Positions 27,235 through 36,326 of a stretch of 64,000 bases of DNA are shown here, one piece after another. The DNA is taken from positions 26,114 to 90,113 of the forward strand of contig NZ_FONT01000007.1 of the NCBI RefSeq assembly GCF_900113025.1. Reading direction: 5' to 3'. Numbering within the stretch: the stretch's first letter is position 1; each line of letters starts with the position of its first letter. Below the pieces are notes generated by a model, which saw only the letters and a program-made list of their open reading frames with translations, ran no database searches and was not told where the DNA came from. This DNA is from Alteribacillus iranensis. Lineage in GTDB: Bacteria; Bacillota; Bacilli; Bacillales; Marinococcaceae. The translations under genes were made by a program, and so were the position numbers.

Positions 27235-28014
27235 ATGTTGTTGCCAGGAGATAACCTCGCCCGTTATTCCGTAGAAGCCACAGATGGTTCCATTGGACGT
27301 GTTGAAGATTTTTACTTTGAGGATGACACGTGGGTCGTGCGGTATATGGTGGTGAACACAAAGCCTTGGCTTCCAGGTTACAAGAAATTGATTTCTCCTA
27401 TTTCCGTAGAATCAGTAGATCCTTCCTCTCAAGTAATAAATGTGGATGTGACAAAAGAACAAATAAAACAAGCCCCGCCAATGGATGCAGAACGTCCCGT
27501 TTCTCGTCAGCAAGAGAGAGACTTTTATCGATATTATGGATATGGTACCTATTGGCCTCTGCCAAGTCATGACGTTTGGGGACCAACGGCAGTGTGGGGC
27601 GGTTACACCGATGCAAGAACGTTAGCAAATACTGAACAAGAAGACAGAGTAGACGCACAGGAAGAAACAAAGAATGATAATCCTCACTTAAGGAGCTTAC
27701 GAGAGATAACAGGCTCATTTACTGGATATGATATCGCAGCCACCGATGGTTCAATCGGTCACGTCGATAATGTCTTAATCAAGAATAACTCTTGGCACAT
27801 TCAGTATTTCGTCGTTGATACTGGCCGATTTTTATCGGGTGACCATGTCGTTATTTCTACCAATTATGTCAAGGACGTAAGTTGGGATAACGGGGATGTT
27901 TCTGTACAAATGTCTAAGAAAGAAGTAGAACAAGCTCCTTCCTACGACCCTCAAACCCCGCTTTCCAACGATGAAGACCCATACTTCACTTACTACAATT
28001 CATTCCGCAATTAA
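27235..28014 (+). CDS. Protein with two PRC-barrel domains
   Basis: A 259-residue protein. The first PRC barrel spans about 8-85 (YSVEATDGSIGRVEDFYFED, VRYMVVNT) and the second about 160-235 (GYDIAATDGSIGHVDNVLIK, IQYFVVDTG), joined by a linker with RYYGYGTYWPLPSH. PRC-barrel proteins of this two-copy type are common in stress-tolerant Bacillus, but no function is established. The ATG at 27235 follows AAGGAG; the longer frame back to 27118 has no ribosome site. It is transcribed divergently from ectC, which hints at an osmotic-stress role only by position. Confidence 0.75.
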   Translation: MLLPGDNLARYSVEATDGSIGRVEDFYFEDDTWVVRYMVVNTKPWLPGYKKLISPISVESVDPSSQVINVDVTKEQIKQAPPMDAERPVSRQQERDFYRYYGYGTYWPLPSHDVWGPTAVWGGYTDARTLANTEQEDRVDAQEETKNDNPHLRSLREITGSFTGYDIAATDGSIGHVDNVLIKNNSWHIQYFVVDTGRFLSGDHVVISTNYVKDVSWDNGDVSVQMSKKEVEQAPSYDPQTPLSNDEDPYFTYYNSFRN

Positions 28015-28233
28015 AATAACCTTTGACGGCTTATTCCTTCTAGAATAGGATGTCTCTATCTGGATCAATGAGTATTCGGGCGGCATTGTTCTGTGCTGCC
28101 CCTTCTCCCATTTCTTTTTAATAGCGGTTCTTCTGGTAAGACAACACCTGTCGGCTGTTTGCCTTTTGTCTCCATTTCCCCGATAAGGTATCCTATATTC
28201 ATAGGTTATTTCTGTACGGCGAGGAGAGCTTAT

Positions 28234-28629
28234 ATGAAAAACATTCTTTCTATTGCCTTCGGAGCTGTGATTGGTACGTGGCTTCGTTATTTGCTATATA
28301 TCGCCACGTCTCCTCTTTCCTTCCCGCTCGGGACCCTCTTTGAGAATGTGTCTGGCAGCTTTTTACTAGGGTTGCTTACTGGCTTTTTCGTTAGGAAAGG
28401 GACGAAGGAATGGCTGAAGCTAGGTTTAGGAGTTGGATTGTGCGGGGGATTCACGACTTTTTCGACGTTTATATTTGACAGTGTTTTGTTATGGAGTGAT
28501 GGTTACTTATTGAAAACGATCATTTACATAGGTGTGACGTTCATTGGAGGTCTTATTTTTGTCGTCGCAGGGTTTGTGTTAGGTCAGCGTGTCGGGGGCT
28601 GGAGTCAAAAACGAAAGGGGAACAGGTAA
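28234..28629 (+). CDS. crcB: Fluoride channel CrcB/Fluc, subunit 1
   Basis: A 131-residue, four-helix Fluc protein that lets fluoride leave the cell. Motifs: GAVIGTWLRYLL, TLFENVSGSFLLGLLTG and GFTTFSTFIFDSV, the last with the pore Phe/Thr residues. Paired crcB genes encode heterodimeric channels. The ATG at 28234 follows AGGAGA; the long frame from 28093 is discarded. No fluoride riboswitch is obvious in the leader. The second gene begins one base after this stop. Confidence 0.85.
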   Translation: MKNILSIAFGAVIGTWLRYLLYIATSPLSFPLGTLFENVSGSFLLGLLTGFFVRKGTKEWLKLGLGVGLCGGFTTFSTFIFDSVLLWSDGYLLKTIIYIGVTFIGGLIFVVAGFVLGQRVGGWSQKRKGNR

Positions 28630-28630
28630 G

Positions 28631-29008
28631 ATGGTATTTTTCATTCTAGCGTTAGGAGGAGCTAGCGGCGCTGTCTGCCGTTATTTGCTTGGCAAAGCGG
28701 TGGATGCTTGTTTTCCTAAACCATCCTTCCCCCTTTCCATGCTTTTCGTAAACTTAATTGGTTCGTTTGGGTTAGGTGTTTTTTTAAATATAAATTTCGA
28801 CGGAGTGCTTCCTCAATATCTATACAATGATTCCTGGTTTCTCTTTCTCGGTGTTGGTTTTTTTGGAGCTTTCACGACATACTCGACTTTTAGTCTGGAA
28901 GCTTATCAATTATTAGAGAAGAAATGTTACTTGGCATTCATTTATTATACAACCCTTTCTTTGATCGGTTCCTTTCTTTTGTTTGGGTTAGGGTACTGGA
29001 TGATCTAA
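28631..29008 (+). CDS. crcB: Fluoride channel CrcB/Fluc, subunit 2
   Basis: A 125-residue four-helix Fluc protein with GGASGAVCRYLLGK, MLFVNLIGSFGLGVF and GFFGAFTTYSTFSLEAY. It directly follows the first crcB, with the TAA and ATG one base apart, so the two products are made together and likely form an antiparallel heterodimer. It is shorter at the C-terminus than subunit 1. Confidence 0.85.
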   Translation: MVFFILALGGASGAVCRYLLGKAVDACFPKPSFPLSMLFVNLIGSFGLGVFLNINFDGVLPQYLYNDSWFLFLGVGFFGAFTTYSTFSLEAYQLLEKKCYLAFIYYTTLSLIGSFLLFGLGYWMI

Positions 29009-29137
29009 GCCTTTATGATAACGAAAGAAGAGCCATATAAACAAACCGCCATGAAACCTGTCAATGGCGGGATAACACGTATCGTTTATGTAACATCTTG
29101 TGATGGGTGATAGAATCACACGAATATAATTATCATT

Positions 29138-29272
29138 CTAGACTTTTTCTCGCTTATTCTTCTGCCTAACATCTAACCACAGTTCTATTTCTTCTAGTAA
29201 GCGGTCGATATCTTCTTTCGTTAGTACTGTTTTCTCATCAGTGTCAACAGTCACACGCTCCTCGATGTTCAA
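29138..29272 (-). CDS. Possible 44-residue charged protein with an odd start
   Basis: The frame reads VDTDEKTVLTKEDIDRLLEE in the middle, with a helical, charged tail RQKNKREKV before a TAG. Codon use looks protein-like. GGGAGGTG is a very good ribosome site but touches the TTG at 29272; with normal six-base spacing the initiator would be ATC. I do not recognise the product. A Fur-like 14/19 site (29123-29141) overlaps its end and may be chance. Confidence 0.35.
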   Translation of the reverse strand: MNIEERVTVDTDEKTVLTKEDIDRLLEEIELWLDVRQKNKREKV

Positions 29273-29451
29273 CACCTCCCTTCTACCTGCTTACAATCAA
29301 TTAGAATACCCCACATCCTCTTTCCCGATATTTCATTCTATTAAACCACTTTTATTAAAATATTTTTGGCGAAATTATTCCATTCGACTCACTTTAAAAA
29401 GTGGAAAGCCCTCCGAAAGTCTGTCCTTTACAAGAAGTAGCAGTATACAAA

Positions 29452-29487
29452 AAACCCTTGCCGCCTCTATAAGCAAAGCAAGGGTTT
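29452..29487 (-). terminator. Terminator of the SLH amidase
   Basis: AAACCCTTGC pairs with GCAAGGGTTT; on the minus strand the stem ends in a six-T run. This lies in the 520-base gap between crcB and the amidase gene, which otherwise holds only the doubtful small ORF. Confidence 0.75.
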
Positions 29488-29530
29488 CTGACAAAGAACG
29501 AATACGATTCAGAAATCACTTCCATTTTCT

Positions 29531-31189
29531 TTACCAATCATAAAAATCGCGTATCCCATTATAAATAGCTTGTGCTGCTCGATCCGGGTACCCTGCCTGT
29601 TTCATACGGTTCACGTCACCAGGGTTCGTTAAAAATCCTAGTTCAACCAAAGTACTAGGCATGGTAGTGTTGCGAATGACATAAAAACGAGCGTCAGCAA
29701 CTCGGCGATGTTTCATCCCGGTTTCTTGAACGAGACGGGTTTGAATGGCCTGAGCCAGTTTCTTACTTTCCTCGGCCACGTGGTCGCTGTTGTAAAACGT
29801 TTCTGCTCCTTCTGCTGCTGCACTGGCTGCGTTCGCGTGTATGCTTACAAATGAATCAGCATACGCTCGCTCGGCAATGTCGACTCTTCCTTGGAGAGTT
29901 ATAAATGTGTCATCTTTTCGCGTCATTACAACATTGACACCGGCATCTTCTAATAATTTCTCCACACGGAGCCCTACTTCTAACACGACATTTTTCTCAA
30001 TTAAGCCATTAGCTTGTGCACCAGGGTCGTGATCTCCATGACCCGGGTCTATCACGATCGTTTTCCCCGCTAAACCATTGGACCCTTTCTTTTTCTCTCT
30101 TAAATAATTTCGATGGGTATAGGCCCATTGATTATTAAACTTAATAAGTGCCCAGCTTTCGTTCGTACGTTCATAAATCTCAACAACATCGCCATTTTTC
30201 AATTTCCCTATCGTTTCATAATTCGTACCGGGGCCGGAACGAACGTTCAGTGTGGAAGAAACACTTACGAGGGCTTCAGCAATCGGCTCTGTACGATAGT
30301 CCATACTATCTTCTCCGGACTGCACTTCATCTACTTTTTCAACATAATAGCTGCTGACGTAACCTTTTTTCCCTCGTACAAAAATCTCCAGCCATTTTCC
30401 TTCTTCGCCATAGACATCCACTCGTTCCCCGTTATCGAGCTTGTCAAAATGACGATAATCTGTCCCAGGACCTGATCGCACATATAATTCGTCATCATCG
30501 TCAATGTTAACGACGACTCCTTCGTAGAGAATTTCCGTATTAGACGGTTTTTCTTCCTCACGATCCAGTCGCAATTCCTTATTCATGGCACGAGCGAGAT
30601 AGGCAGATAATTCTGCGCGAGTTGCCTCATCATTTGGGCGAAACGATCCACCTTCCTCAATAATGTGATTTTCAACGAGAACCTCTATGTAATCTTTTGC
30701 CCAAAAACGATCCGAGATATCGGTAAAGCTGCCATCATAACTTACTTCTTCCAATTCATCCCCAAAAAAGGCACGAGCGACTACAGCGGCGACTTGTGCT
30801 TTGCGGATGCTGTCATTCGGTTTAAATGCTCCGTCCGTCCCCTGGAAAATACCTAATTCAGAAGCTCTCTCGATATATTTATAAGCCCAAAAATCTTTTG
30901 ATACATCTGAATAGGTGGGGGCTGAACGGTCATGCCCTCCGTATCCAAGTGATTTCGTCATCATGACCGAAGCAGCCGCTCGATTCACTGGTTCTTCCGG
31001 TCTGAAACGCACACCGTCTCCATTAGCAATACCTTGTTCTGCAATGTAATCAATTTCATCAGACGCCCAATAATTGTCGTTCACATCCGAAAAAGTAGAA
31101 CTGGCACTCACTTCTTCAGTACCAAGGGTTGGAATCAACGTCCATAACATTACAAGCGATAAGCAAACATATGAAATTTTTTTACCCAA
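29531..31189 (-). CDS. Cell-wall amidase with three SLH and two SH3b domains
   Basis: A 552-residue secreted hydrolase. A signal peptide is followed by three S-layer homology repeats (to about 200; e.g. YSDVSKDFWAYKYIERASEL), two bacterial SH3 domains (LYVRSGPGTDYRHFDKLDNG and LNVRSGPGTNYETIGKLKNG), and a C-terminal zinc amidase_3 domain with IDPGHGDHDPGA, SIHANA and STLVELGFL. It cuts the MurNAc-L-Ala bond and is held at the surface by pyruvylated wall polymer via SLH. The TTG at 31189 follows GAGGAGG by ten bases; the GTG at 31210 precedes that site. Confidence 0.9.
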   Translation of the reverse strand: MGKKISYVCLSLVMLWTLIPTLGTEEVSASSTFSDVNDNYWASDEIDYIAEQGIANGDGVRFRPEEPVNRAAASVMMTKSLGYGGHDRSAPTYSDVSKDFWAYKYIERASELGIFQGTDGAFKPNDSIRKAQVAAVVARAFFGDELEEVSYDGSFTDISDRFWAKDYIEVLVENHIIEEGGSFRPNDEATRAELSAYLARAMNKELRLDREEEKPSNTEILYEGVVVNIDDDDELYVRSGPGTDYRHFDKLDNGERVDVYGEEGKWLEIFVRGKKGYVSSYYVEKVDEVQSGEDSMDYRTEPIAEALVSVSSTLNVRSGPGTNYETIGKLKNGDVVEIYERTNESWALIKFNNQWAYTHRNYLREKKKGSNGLAGKTIVIDPGHGDHDPGAQANGLIEKNVVLEVGLRVEKLLEDAGVNVVMTRKDDTFITLQGRVDIAERAYADSFVSIHANAASAAAEGAETFYNSDHVAEESKKLAQAIQTRLVQETGMKHRRVADARFYVIRNTTMPSTLVELGFLTNPGDVNRMKQAGYPDRAAQAIYNGIRDFYDW

Positions 31190-31433
31190 AACAAGTGATC
31201 CTCCTCTCACTATTTCCCTATTTCTACAAAATTTTCATTCTACTACCAAGAGTAGCATGGAATTGGTTGAAAATACTACTCTTTTCCTATGTATTAGAGA
31301 AAATAGGAAAATCATATCTCATGATTTTACATACCGTTAACATAGAAGACTATTTGTTAAGAAATTGAAACAGTGGCTGGCTAAAAAGTTTAGGGGTAAA
31401 ATGGATGACGTCCTCAAGGATGAGAAAAAACGC

Positions 31434-31471
31434 GAAAAACCCCACCTGTCTTTGTGAGACAAATGGGGCGA
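31434..31471 (-). terminator. Terminator of the aldehyde dehydrogenase gene
   Basis: On the minus strand CCCCA..TGTCT pairs with AGACA..TGGGG and is followed by TTTTTCGCG. Confidence 0.75.
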
Positions 31472-31483
31472 TAGTACCTTTCT

Positions 31484-32929
31484 TTATGCGTTCCGATTCA
31501 CTACAACTAATTTTAACTCTGTCATTTCTTCGACAGCATATTTAATTCCTTCACGTCCTGTGCCGCTTTCTTTCACTCCGCCATATGGCATATGATCGAC
31601 ACGGAAAGTCGGAATGTCATTAATCATCACACCGCCGACTTCGAGTTCATCAGACACATCCAATGCTTTGTAAATATCTTTCGTGTAAATCCCCGCCTGT
31701 AATCCATAACGAGAATTGTTTACTTCTTTCACTGCGTCTTCTACAGAAGAAACAGAATTTATCAGCACAGTCGGACCAAATACTTCTTGGCACGATACTT
31801 TCATCTCAGGCGAAACATTTGTTAACACAGTAGGCAGTACAATATTTCCTTCACGTGCAGCTCCCGTTTTCACTTCAGCTCCGCTCGCTTCTGCTTCTTT
31901 AATCCATGCTAATACACGATCGACATCCTTTTCGGAAATTAGTGCAGATACATCTGTCTTCTCATCCAGCGGATCACCGGTGATGAGTTCTTTCGTTTTT
32001 GCAACGAATTTTTCTACAAACGTATCGTACAGTTTTTCATGGACGTAGACACGCTGTAAAGATATACAAACTTGGCCCTGGAATCCAAAAGCACCTTGCA
32101 CACACCTTGGTATTACACGGTCTATATCAGTGTCTTCATCAATAATTACAGCAGCATTCGATCCAAGTTCCAGCGTAGTACGCTTCAACCCTGCCTTGCT
32201 GCGGATTTCTGTTCCGACTTCCGGACTGCCGGTAAACGTAATCATGCTGATACGGTCATCAGTTACAATCCGGTCCCCAACAACTCGGCCGCTTCCTGTG
32301 ACAACATTAAGTGCTCCTGCAGGCAATCCTGCTTTTTCAAGAAGCTCTGCGAGGAAGTAAGAAGAAATCGGAGTCTGTGAAGCTGGTTTTAATACTACTG
32401 TATTTCCTGTAGCAATCGCTGGACCAACTTTGTGTGCAACCAAGTTCATTGGAAAATTAAATGGGGTGATAGCCCCAATAACACCAAGCGGTTCATGTTT
32501 CGTGTATGCTAATCTATTTTCCCCGCCTGGAGCAGCATCCAAAGGAAGAGTCTCCCCATAAATACGGCCTGCTTCCTGTGCCGCAAATTTGTAAGTTTGA
32601 ATGGTCCTAGCTACTTCACCTTTAGCCGTAGTAAGTGGTTTTGCAGCTTCAAGAGCAATGATCTCAGCTGCTTTGTCGGCATTTTCCTCTAAAAGATTAA
32701 CAAGCTTATACAAAATCTCGCTACGTTCGTGAGCGGGAAGCTTTTGCATCGTCTTTTGCGCTGCAACCGCTGCTTCAATCGCCTCTTCTGTTTCTTTGAT
32801 AGAAGCTTTTGGTATTTCCGCAATCACTTCTCCACTGTACGGGGAATAGAGCGGTGTGTATTCTTCCGCTTCTTTCCACTCGCCATTAATATAAAGACTC
32901 TGTTTCTTTGAAACTTGTGTCTGTGCCAT
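31484..32929 (-). CDS. NAD(P)-dependent aldehyde dehydrogenase
   Basis: A 481-residue member of the aldehyde dehydrogenase superfamily. Landmarks: ITPFNFPMNLVAHKVGPAIA, ITFTGSPEVG (cofactor), TLELGSNAAVI (general-base Glu) and GFQGQVCISLQRVYVHEK (nucleophilic Cys). The sequence sits nearest the lactaldehyde / NADP-glyceraldehyde-3-phosphate dehydrogenase branch. The natural aldehyde is unknown; the cysteine context VCISLQR is typical of that branch. The ATG at 32929 follows GGGGAGAG; the longer frame to 32989 is discarded. Confidence 0.85.
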   Translation of the reverse strand: MAQTQVSKKQSLYINGEWKEAEEYTPLYSPYSGEVIAEIPKASIKETEEAIEAAVAAQKTMQKLPAHERSEILYKLVNLLEENADKAAEIIALEAAKPLTTAKGEVARTIQTYKFAAQEAGRIYGETLPLDAAPGGENRLAYTKHEPLGVIGAITPFNFPMNLVAHKVGPAIATGNTVVLKPASQTPISSYFLAELLEKAGLPAGALNVVTGSGRVVGDRIVTDDRISMITFTGSPEVGTEIRSKAGLKRTTLELGSNAAVIIDEDTDIDRVIPRCVQGAFGFQGQVCISLQRVYVHEKLYDTFVEKFVAKTKELITGDPLDEKTDVSALISEKDVDRVLAWIKEAEASGAEVKTGAAREGNIVLPTVLTNVSPEMKVSCQEVFGPTVLINSVSSVEDAVKEVNNSRYGLQAGIYTKDIYKALDVSDELEVGGVMINDIPTFRVDHMPYGGVKESGTGREGIKYAVEEMTELKLVVVNRNA

Positions 32930-33196
32930 GTTCTTCTCTCCCCTATCCTTATTTCGGAACTCTTGGCTCGTCTTCATGTCTATGGTCATGTTCCAATTGT
33001 TTTTATTTGACCTCTATATTGTAACGCATCAAAGCAGGAAAGCGTCTTCATTTGCTTAAACAATTATTGAACATTTTCACGAACTCGTGTCGCCTCAACG
33101 GTCATATTGAACAACCACTGTTCGTACAATGAAATAATCGTTTACATTTATATACTAAGCGGGACTTTATCACGCTTAGCAGAAAGGCAGGATGGA

Positions 33197-33255
33197 ATGG
33201 ATAAAGGTACTATCATCCGCACTATTGTACTTACACTTGTTTTAGTGAACCAATT
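33197..33255 (+). pseudogene. 5' part of an SPP1-type holin, interrupted
   Basis: Reads MDKGTIIRTIVLTLVLVNQ, the first membrane helix of SPP1-family holins, then diverges at 33254-33256. The missing rest of the gene is at 39205-39378 on the same strand (YLTAFGKCPLPLSDEDI...). Joining ...VNQ to YLTAFGK gives a normal-length holin of about 76 residues. The gene has been split by the insertion between these points. Confidence 0.75.
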
Positions 33256-33455
33256 GCATATAAAAAATGAAAAATCCCTACCTTATCTTTATAAATGGTA
33301 TTTCCTAAATAATCTCCAAGTACTAACACAAAAACTAAGTGAAACGGGGTTAACTGATAGATGGATGTTCTGCCTATTATGATAATGATAAAAAATAAAG
33401 TTGCAAAACCAACGATGACTTTGATCGTCAGTAAACCAATATTAACTTCTTCCAA
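33256..33455 (-). pseudogene. DUF421 (YetF-like) protein, N-terminal half
   Basis: Reads VNIGLLTIKVIVGFATLFFI, GRTSIYQLTPFHLVFVLVLG and GIFHFLYAIG, the three-helix membrane domain of DUF421 proteins, then is cut at the left insertion boundary. A TTG at 33455 follows GGAGG by eight bases. The C-terminal half is at 38723-39207. It lies 24 bases after the CBO0543 gene, probably an old two-gene unit. Confidence 0.75.
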
Positions 33456-33478
33456 CGTTTTTTCCTCCAATTTAAATT

Positions 33479-34057
33479 TTACTTAGTTGTAAGATCTTGA
33501 GGTTTAGATAAAGAGGCTAGTTTTAGTATTAAAGCTCGAATTACAATTCCAACAATGATGTAATATATGAATGAATATCTGTATCTCCACTCTAAATAAT
33601 TAACAAGTTTAACCCACTCGCAAAAGGGTTCACCTATATAGGCATATGTTAGTGCCATAATGATCTGGGCTAAAATAAAAGATTTCCATGTTCTAAAATA
33701 TTGATATAGCAACATGTAAGCTACAGGTACCATTGAAAAATCAAAAGGAAAGGCCCTAGGAATAAAAGGTAGGAATGCAATGGGGTAATCCCAAAAATTA
33801 TATTGTGAACCAACTACATCTAATAAGGTTGTTGTCAAGATAATTATGGTACCAAACAACAAAATTTCTAAAATAATGTCTCGTTTAACAAGTTTAGCCC
33901 ATATAACCCAAGGCACAATTAAAAAAACTACTAGAATCCACCATTCCCAAGTTAAAAACTCATTTTTTAGCCAACCATTTAATTCTAAATGATACAGCTT
34001 ATCTTCTAATAAACGTATTTCCTTAAGATTTTCAAATATATTATCTATTGATATCAC
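33479..34057 (-). CDS. CBO0543-family membrane protein
   Basis: A 192-residue protein with about five membrane helices: FLTWEWWILVVFLIVPWVIW, ILLFGTIIILTTTLLDVVGSQ, SMVPVAYMLLYQYFRTWKSF and a C-terminal pair. This is the CBO0543 pattern (Bacillus/Clostridium membrane proteins of unknown function, often several copies per genome). The start is uncertain: the GTG at 34057 sits against AGAGG. It lies inside the insertion and was probably co-transcribed with DUF421. Confidence 0.75.
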   Translation of the reverse strand: MISIDNIFENLKEIRLLEDKLYHLELNGWLKNEFLTWEWWILVVFLIVPWVIWAKLVKRDIILEILLFGTIIILTTTLLDVVGSQYNFWDYPIAFLPFIPRAFPFDFSMVPVAYMLLYQYFRTWKSFILAQIIMALTYAYIGEPFCEWVKLVNYLEWRYRYSFIYYIIVGIVIRALILKLASLSKPQDLTTK

Positions 34058-34149
34058 CTCTATATTTAAATGAAAAGGTAATAGATATTTTTGAATTCAA
34101 ACTCTTTGAGCTGCCTTTTTAGTATTACCGTTTTTTAGTAATTAAATAA

Positions 34150-34186
34150 GAAAAAAACCCATGTTGAAAGTTCTTCTAACACGGGT
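34150..34186 (-). terminator. Hairpin between the phospholipase fragment and CBO0543 gene
   Basis: AACCCATGTT pairs with AACACGGGTT (one mismatch); A and T runs flank it on both sides. It would end the leftward phospholipase fragment. Confidence 0.55.
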
Positions 34187-34283
34187 TTTCAACTTTTTTC
34201 AAATGAATCAGAAATATTTTAAAAACAATGAAATTTTTTAAATCTAGATTTAAGATAGAACAATAAAAACAGGATACATCAAC

Positions 34284-34649
34284 TTATAATAATGGAGAAA
34301 GCAGGCGAGCACCTTGCTCAATAATGCGCTCGGTCTGGGATCGTTGCAACAAGTCTTCAATTCCTAATGGTACAGAATCAGTAAGATCCCTCTCGAACTG
34401 CTCTGTGAGTTCCCTTGCCACATCAGCACTGTACACGACTTGACACACCTCATAATTCAGGCGAAAACTTCTCATATCATAGTTTGCTGCGCCTACTTCT
34501 GCAATTTCCTCATCAATGATCATCAGTTTCGCATGTAACATTCCTTTATTGTACTGGTAGATTTGGACCCCAGCTTCTATAAGTTCCCCGTAATAGGTAC
34601 GACTTGCATAGCTCACGCTTTTTTTATCAATGTGGCGAGGAACCAGCAA
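34284..34649 (-). pseudogene. Cardiolipin synthase, C-terminal fragment
   Basis: The 121 codons encode the end of a cardiolipin synthase/phospholipase D protein, with the second HKD motif HAKLMIIDEEIAEVGAANYD and the usual tail. The N-terminal ~360 residues with the first HKD motif are missing and a stop lies just upstream of VHVRLLVPRH. With half the active site gone it cannot work alone. It is a remnant inside the inserted segment. Confidence 0.75.
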
Positions 34650-34868
34650 TCTTACGTGGACACATGGTTTTTATCCCACTTTTTAAAATCGGGGAATAGA
34701 AGTAGATACGCTGGGAAACTATAATTTGAGTAGAAAAGAATTATTAGAAAAACTTGGCTTGCCGCCGAGTCCTTATGGCGGAAGGCGTATTTTTACTTAT
34801 ACTTTGTTCCTTTAACAAAGTTAAACATTCCTAAAATATAAAAAAATTGGGCAGTGAGGGGCACTAAC

Positions 34869-36326
34869 ATGTTTTTCAAAAAAAAAGCGCAGCACAAAGA
34901 GGATCAATCTCCGGTTACAATCGAACGTCTTAAACATCTCACTTCAAATATAGAAGATGCGATATTTGTGGAGCATGAAACCAAAAGCTCTAAAACAGTC
35001 ACGCTTATTTACATAAAAACGATCATTGATGAAGCGCGTTTAAACGAGGCAATTATTGAACCTTTGCTTCGCTGTGAAAAAAAACCAATCAATAAATGCA
35101 TAACAAATGCTAAAGTGTCCGATATATCCACGGTTGATGAGACAGAGTATAAGCTCATGACAGGATGTATTATTCTGCACGATTCCGCTAATAATCAGTG
35201 GTATTCCGTTAGAATGGATAATCCTGAAGGCCGCGGTATTGAAACTTCTGAAACAGAAACCATTCTGTACGGATCCAAAGACAGCTTGACGGAAAAAATA
35301 GATGACAATATCCTGTTAATTCGCAGAAGATTGCCGTTATCCACGCTCAAAACCGAATCATTTAATCTGGGTTCGCAAACGAAAACAAAAGTAGTGATGT
35401 TATATATAGAAGGTTTAACCAATCCCCAGTTGATTTCTATTGCACGAGAGAAAATCTTATCTATTGATTTTGATCAGTTTCTTGATTCTTCTCAAGTTGC
35501 AGCTTTTATGGAAGATCATATACACACAGTGTTTCCACAATTTCAACAAACAGACCGTCCTGATGTCTGCTCTCAATCTTTAGGAATGGGTAAAATAACT
35601 ATATTGGTGAATAATACACCATTTGCGTTAAACGCTCCTATTTCTTTTTTTCATTTATTTCAATCTCCGGAAGATTATATTAACCGCTGGGTGCCTGCAA
35701 GTTTTTTGCGCAGTTTGCGGTATATAAGCTTTCTTCTTTCTATAACATTAATCCCTCTTTATGTGGCATTAACGACCCATCACTATCAGATGGTCCCTAT
35801 ACAAATTCTTTTTGTTTTAGTTGAATCACGAGGCAAACTTCCTTTTGCTCCTTTTTGGGAAGGAGTTCTTATGCTAACGGTACTTGAAATCATTACAGAA
35901 GCAAGTCTCAGGATGCCGACAAAATCATCCCAGACATTAGGAATAATAGGAGGCATTATAATAGGACAAGCTGCCGTTCAAGCCGGATTTGTCAGCCAGG
36001 TATTAATCGTTTTGGTAGGTGTTTCTGCCATTGCTTCGTTTCTGGTCCCGAACTACTCTATAACAAAAGCAAATTCATTACTTCAACTCATTTTCCTGAT
36101 TTTGGCTGATGTGTTGGGAATGATAGGTATAGTATTTGGATTGGTTATATTATTGGCTCACTTGAATGGACTAACTTCTCTTAAACAGCCTTATTTTGCA
36201 CCGATTGCTCCATTTTATTGGAAAGACTGGTTAGATCTGTTTATTCGAGCCCCTTTGCAATGGATGAAGGTTCGTCCTGAGTCCTTACATCCCTTACAAA
36301 AATGGAGATACAGAAAAGGGAGGTGA
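34869..36326 (+). CDS. gerA-type A subunit: Spore germinant receptor subunit A
   Basis: A 485-residue GerA-family A subunit. The N-terminal hydrophilic domain (to ~245) has IYIKTIIDEARLNEAIIEPL and RRRLPLSTLKTESFNLGSQTKTKV; the C-terminal membrane domain has RWVPASFLRSLRYISFLLSI, EVITEASLRMPTKSSQTLGIIGG-like spacing and FLVPNYSI. With B and C subunits it forms the nutrient receptor in the spore inner membrane. The ATG at 34869 follows GAGGGG by seven bases. The three-gene unit ABC is complete. It overlaps the B gene. A forespore promoter is expected but none was clear. Confidence 0.88.
   Translation: MFFKKKAQHKEDQSPVTIERLKHLTSNIEDAIFVEHETKSSKTVTLIYIKTIIDEARLNEAIIEPLLRCEKKPINKCITNAKVSDISTVDETEYKLMTGCIILHDSANNQWYSVRMDNPEGRGIETSETETILYGSKDSLTEKIDDNILLIRRRLPLSTLKTESFNLGSQTKTKVVMLYIEGLTNPQLISIAREKILSIDFDQFLDSSQVAAFMEDHIHTVFPQFQQTDRPDVCSQSLGMGKITILVNNTPFALNAPISFFHLFQSPEDYINRWVPASFLRSLRYISFLLSITLIPLYVALTTHHYQMVPIQILFVLVESRGKLPFAPFWEGVLMLTVLEIITEASLRMPTKSSQTLGIIGGIIIGQAAVQAGFVSQVLIVLVGVSAIASFLVPNYSITKANSLLQLIFLILADVLGMIGIVFGLVILLAHLNGLTSLKQPYFAPIAPFYWKDWLDLFIRAPLQWMKVRPESLHPLQKWRYRKGR

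Noticed and set aside
28015..28233. Fluoride riboswitch ahead of crcB
   Set aside because: The conserved blocks of the crcB motif were not found; the GGCGGC/GCTGCC-like pairs present do not form its pseudoknot.
29047..29070. Hairpin CCGCCAT/ATGGCGG after crcB as a terminator
   Set aside because: No T-run follows on either strand; left unassigned.
33107..33382. 91-codon plus-strand ORF as an intact gene
   Set aside because: Only residues MDKGTIIRTIVLTLVLVNQ are holin; the rest reads antisense through DUF421 after the insertion boundary.
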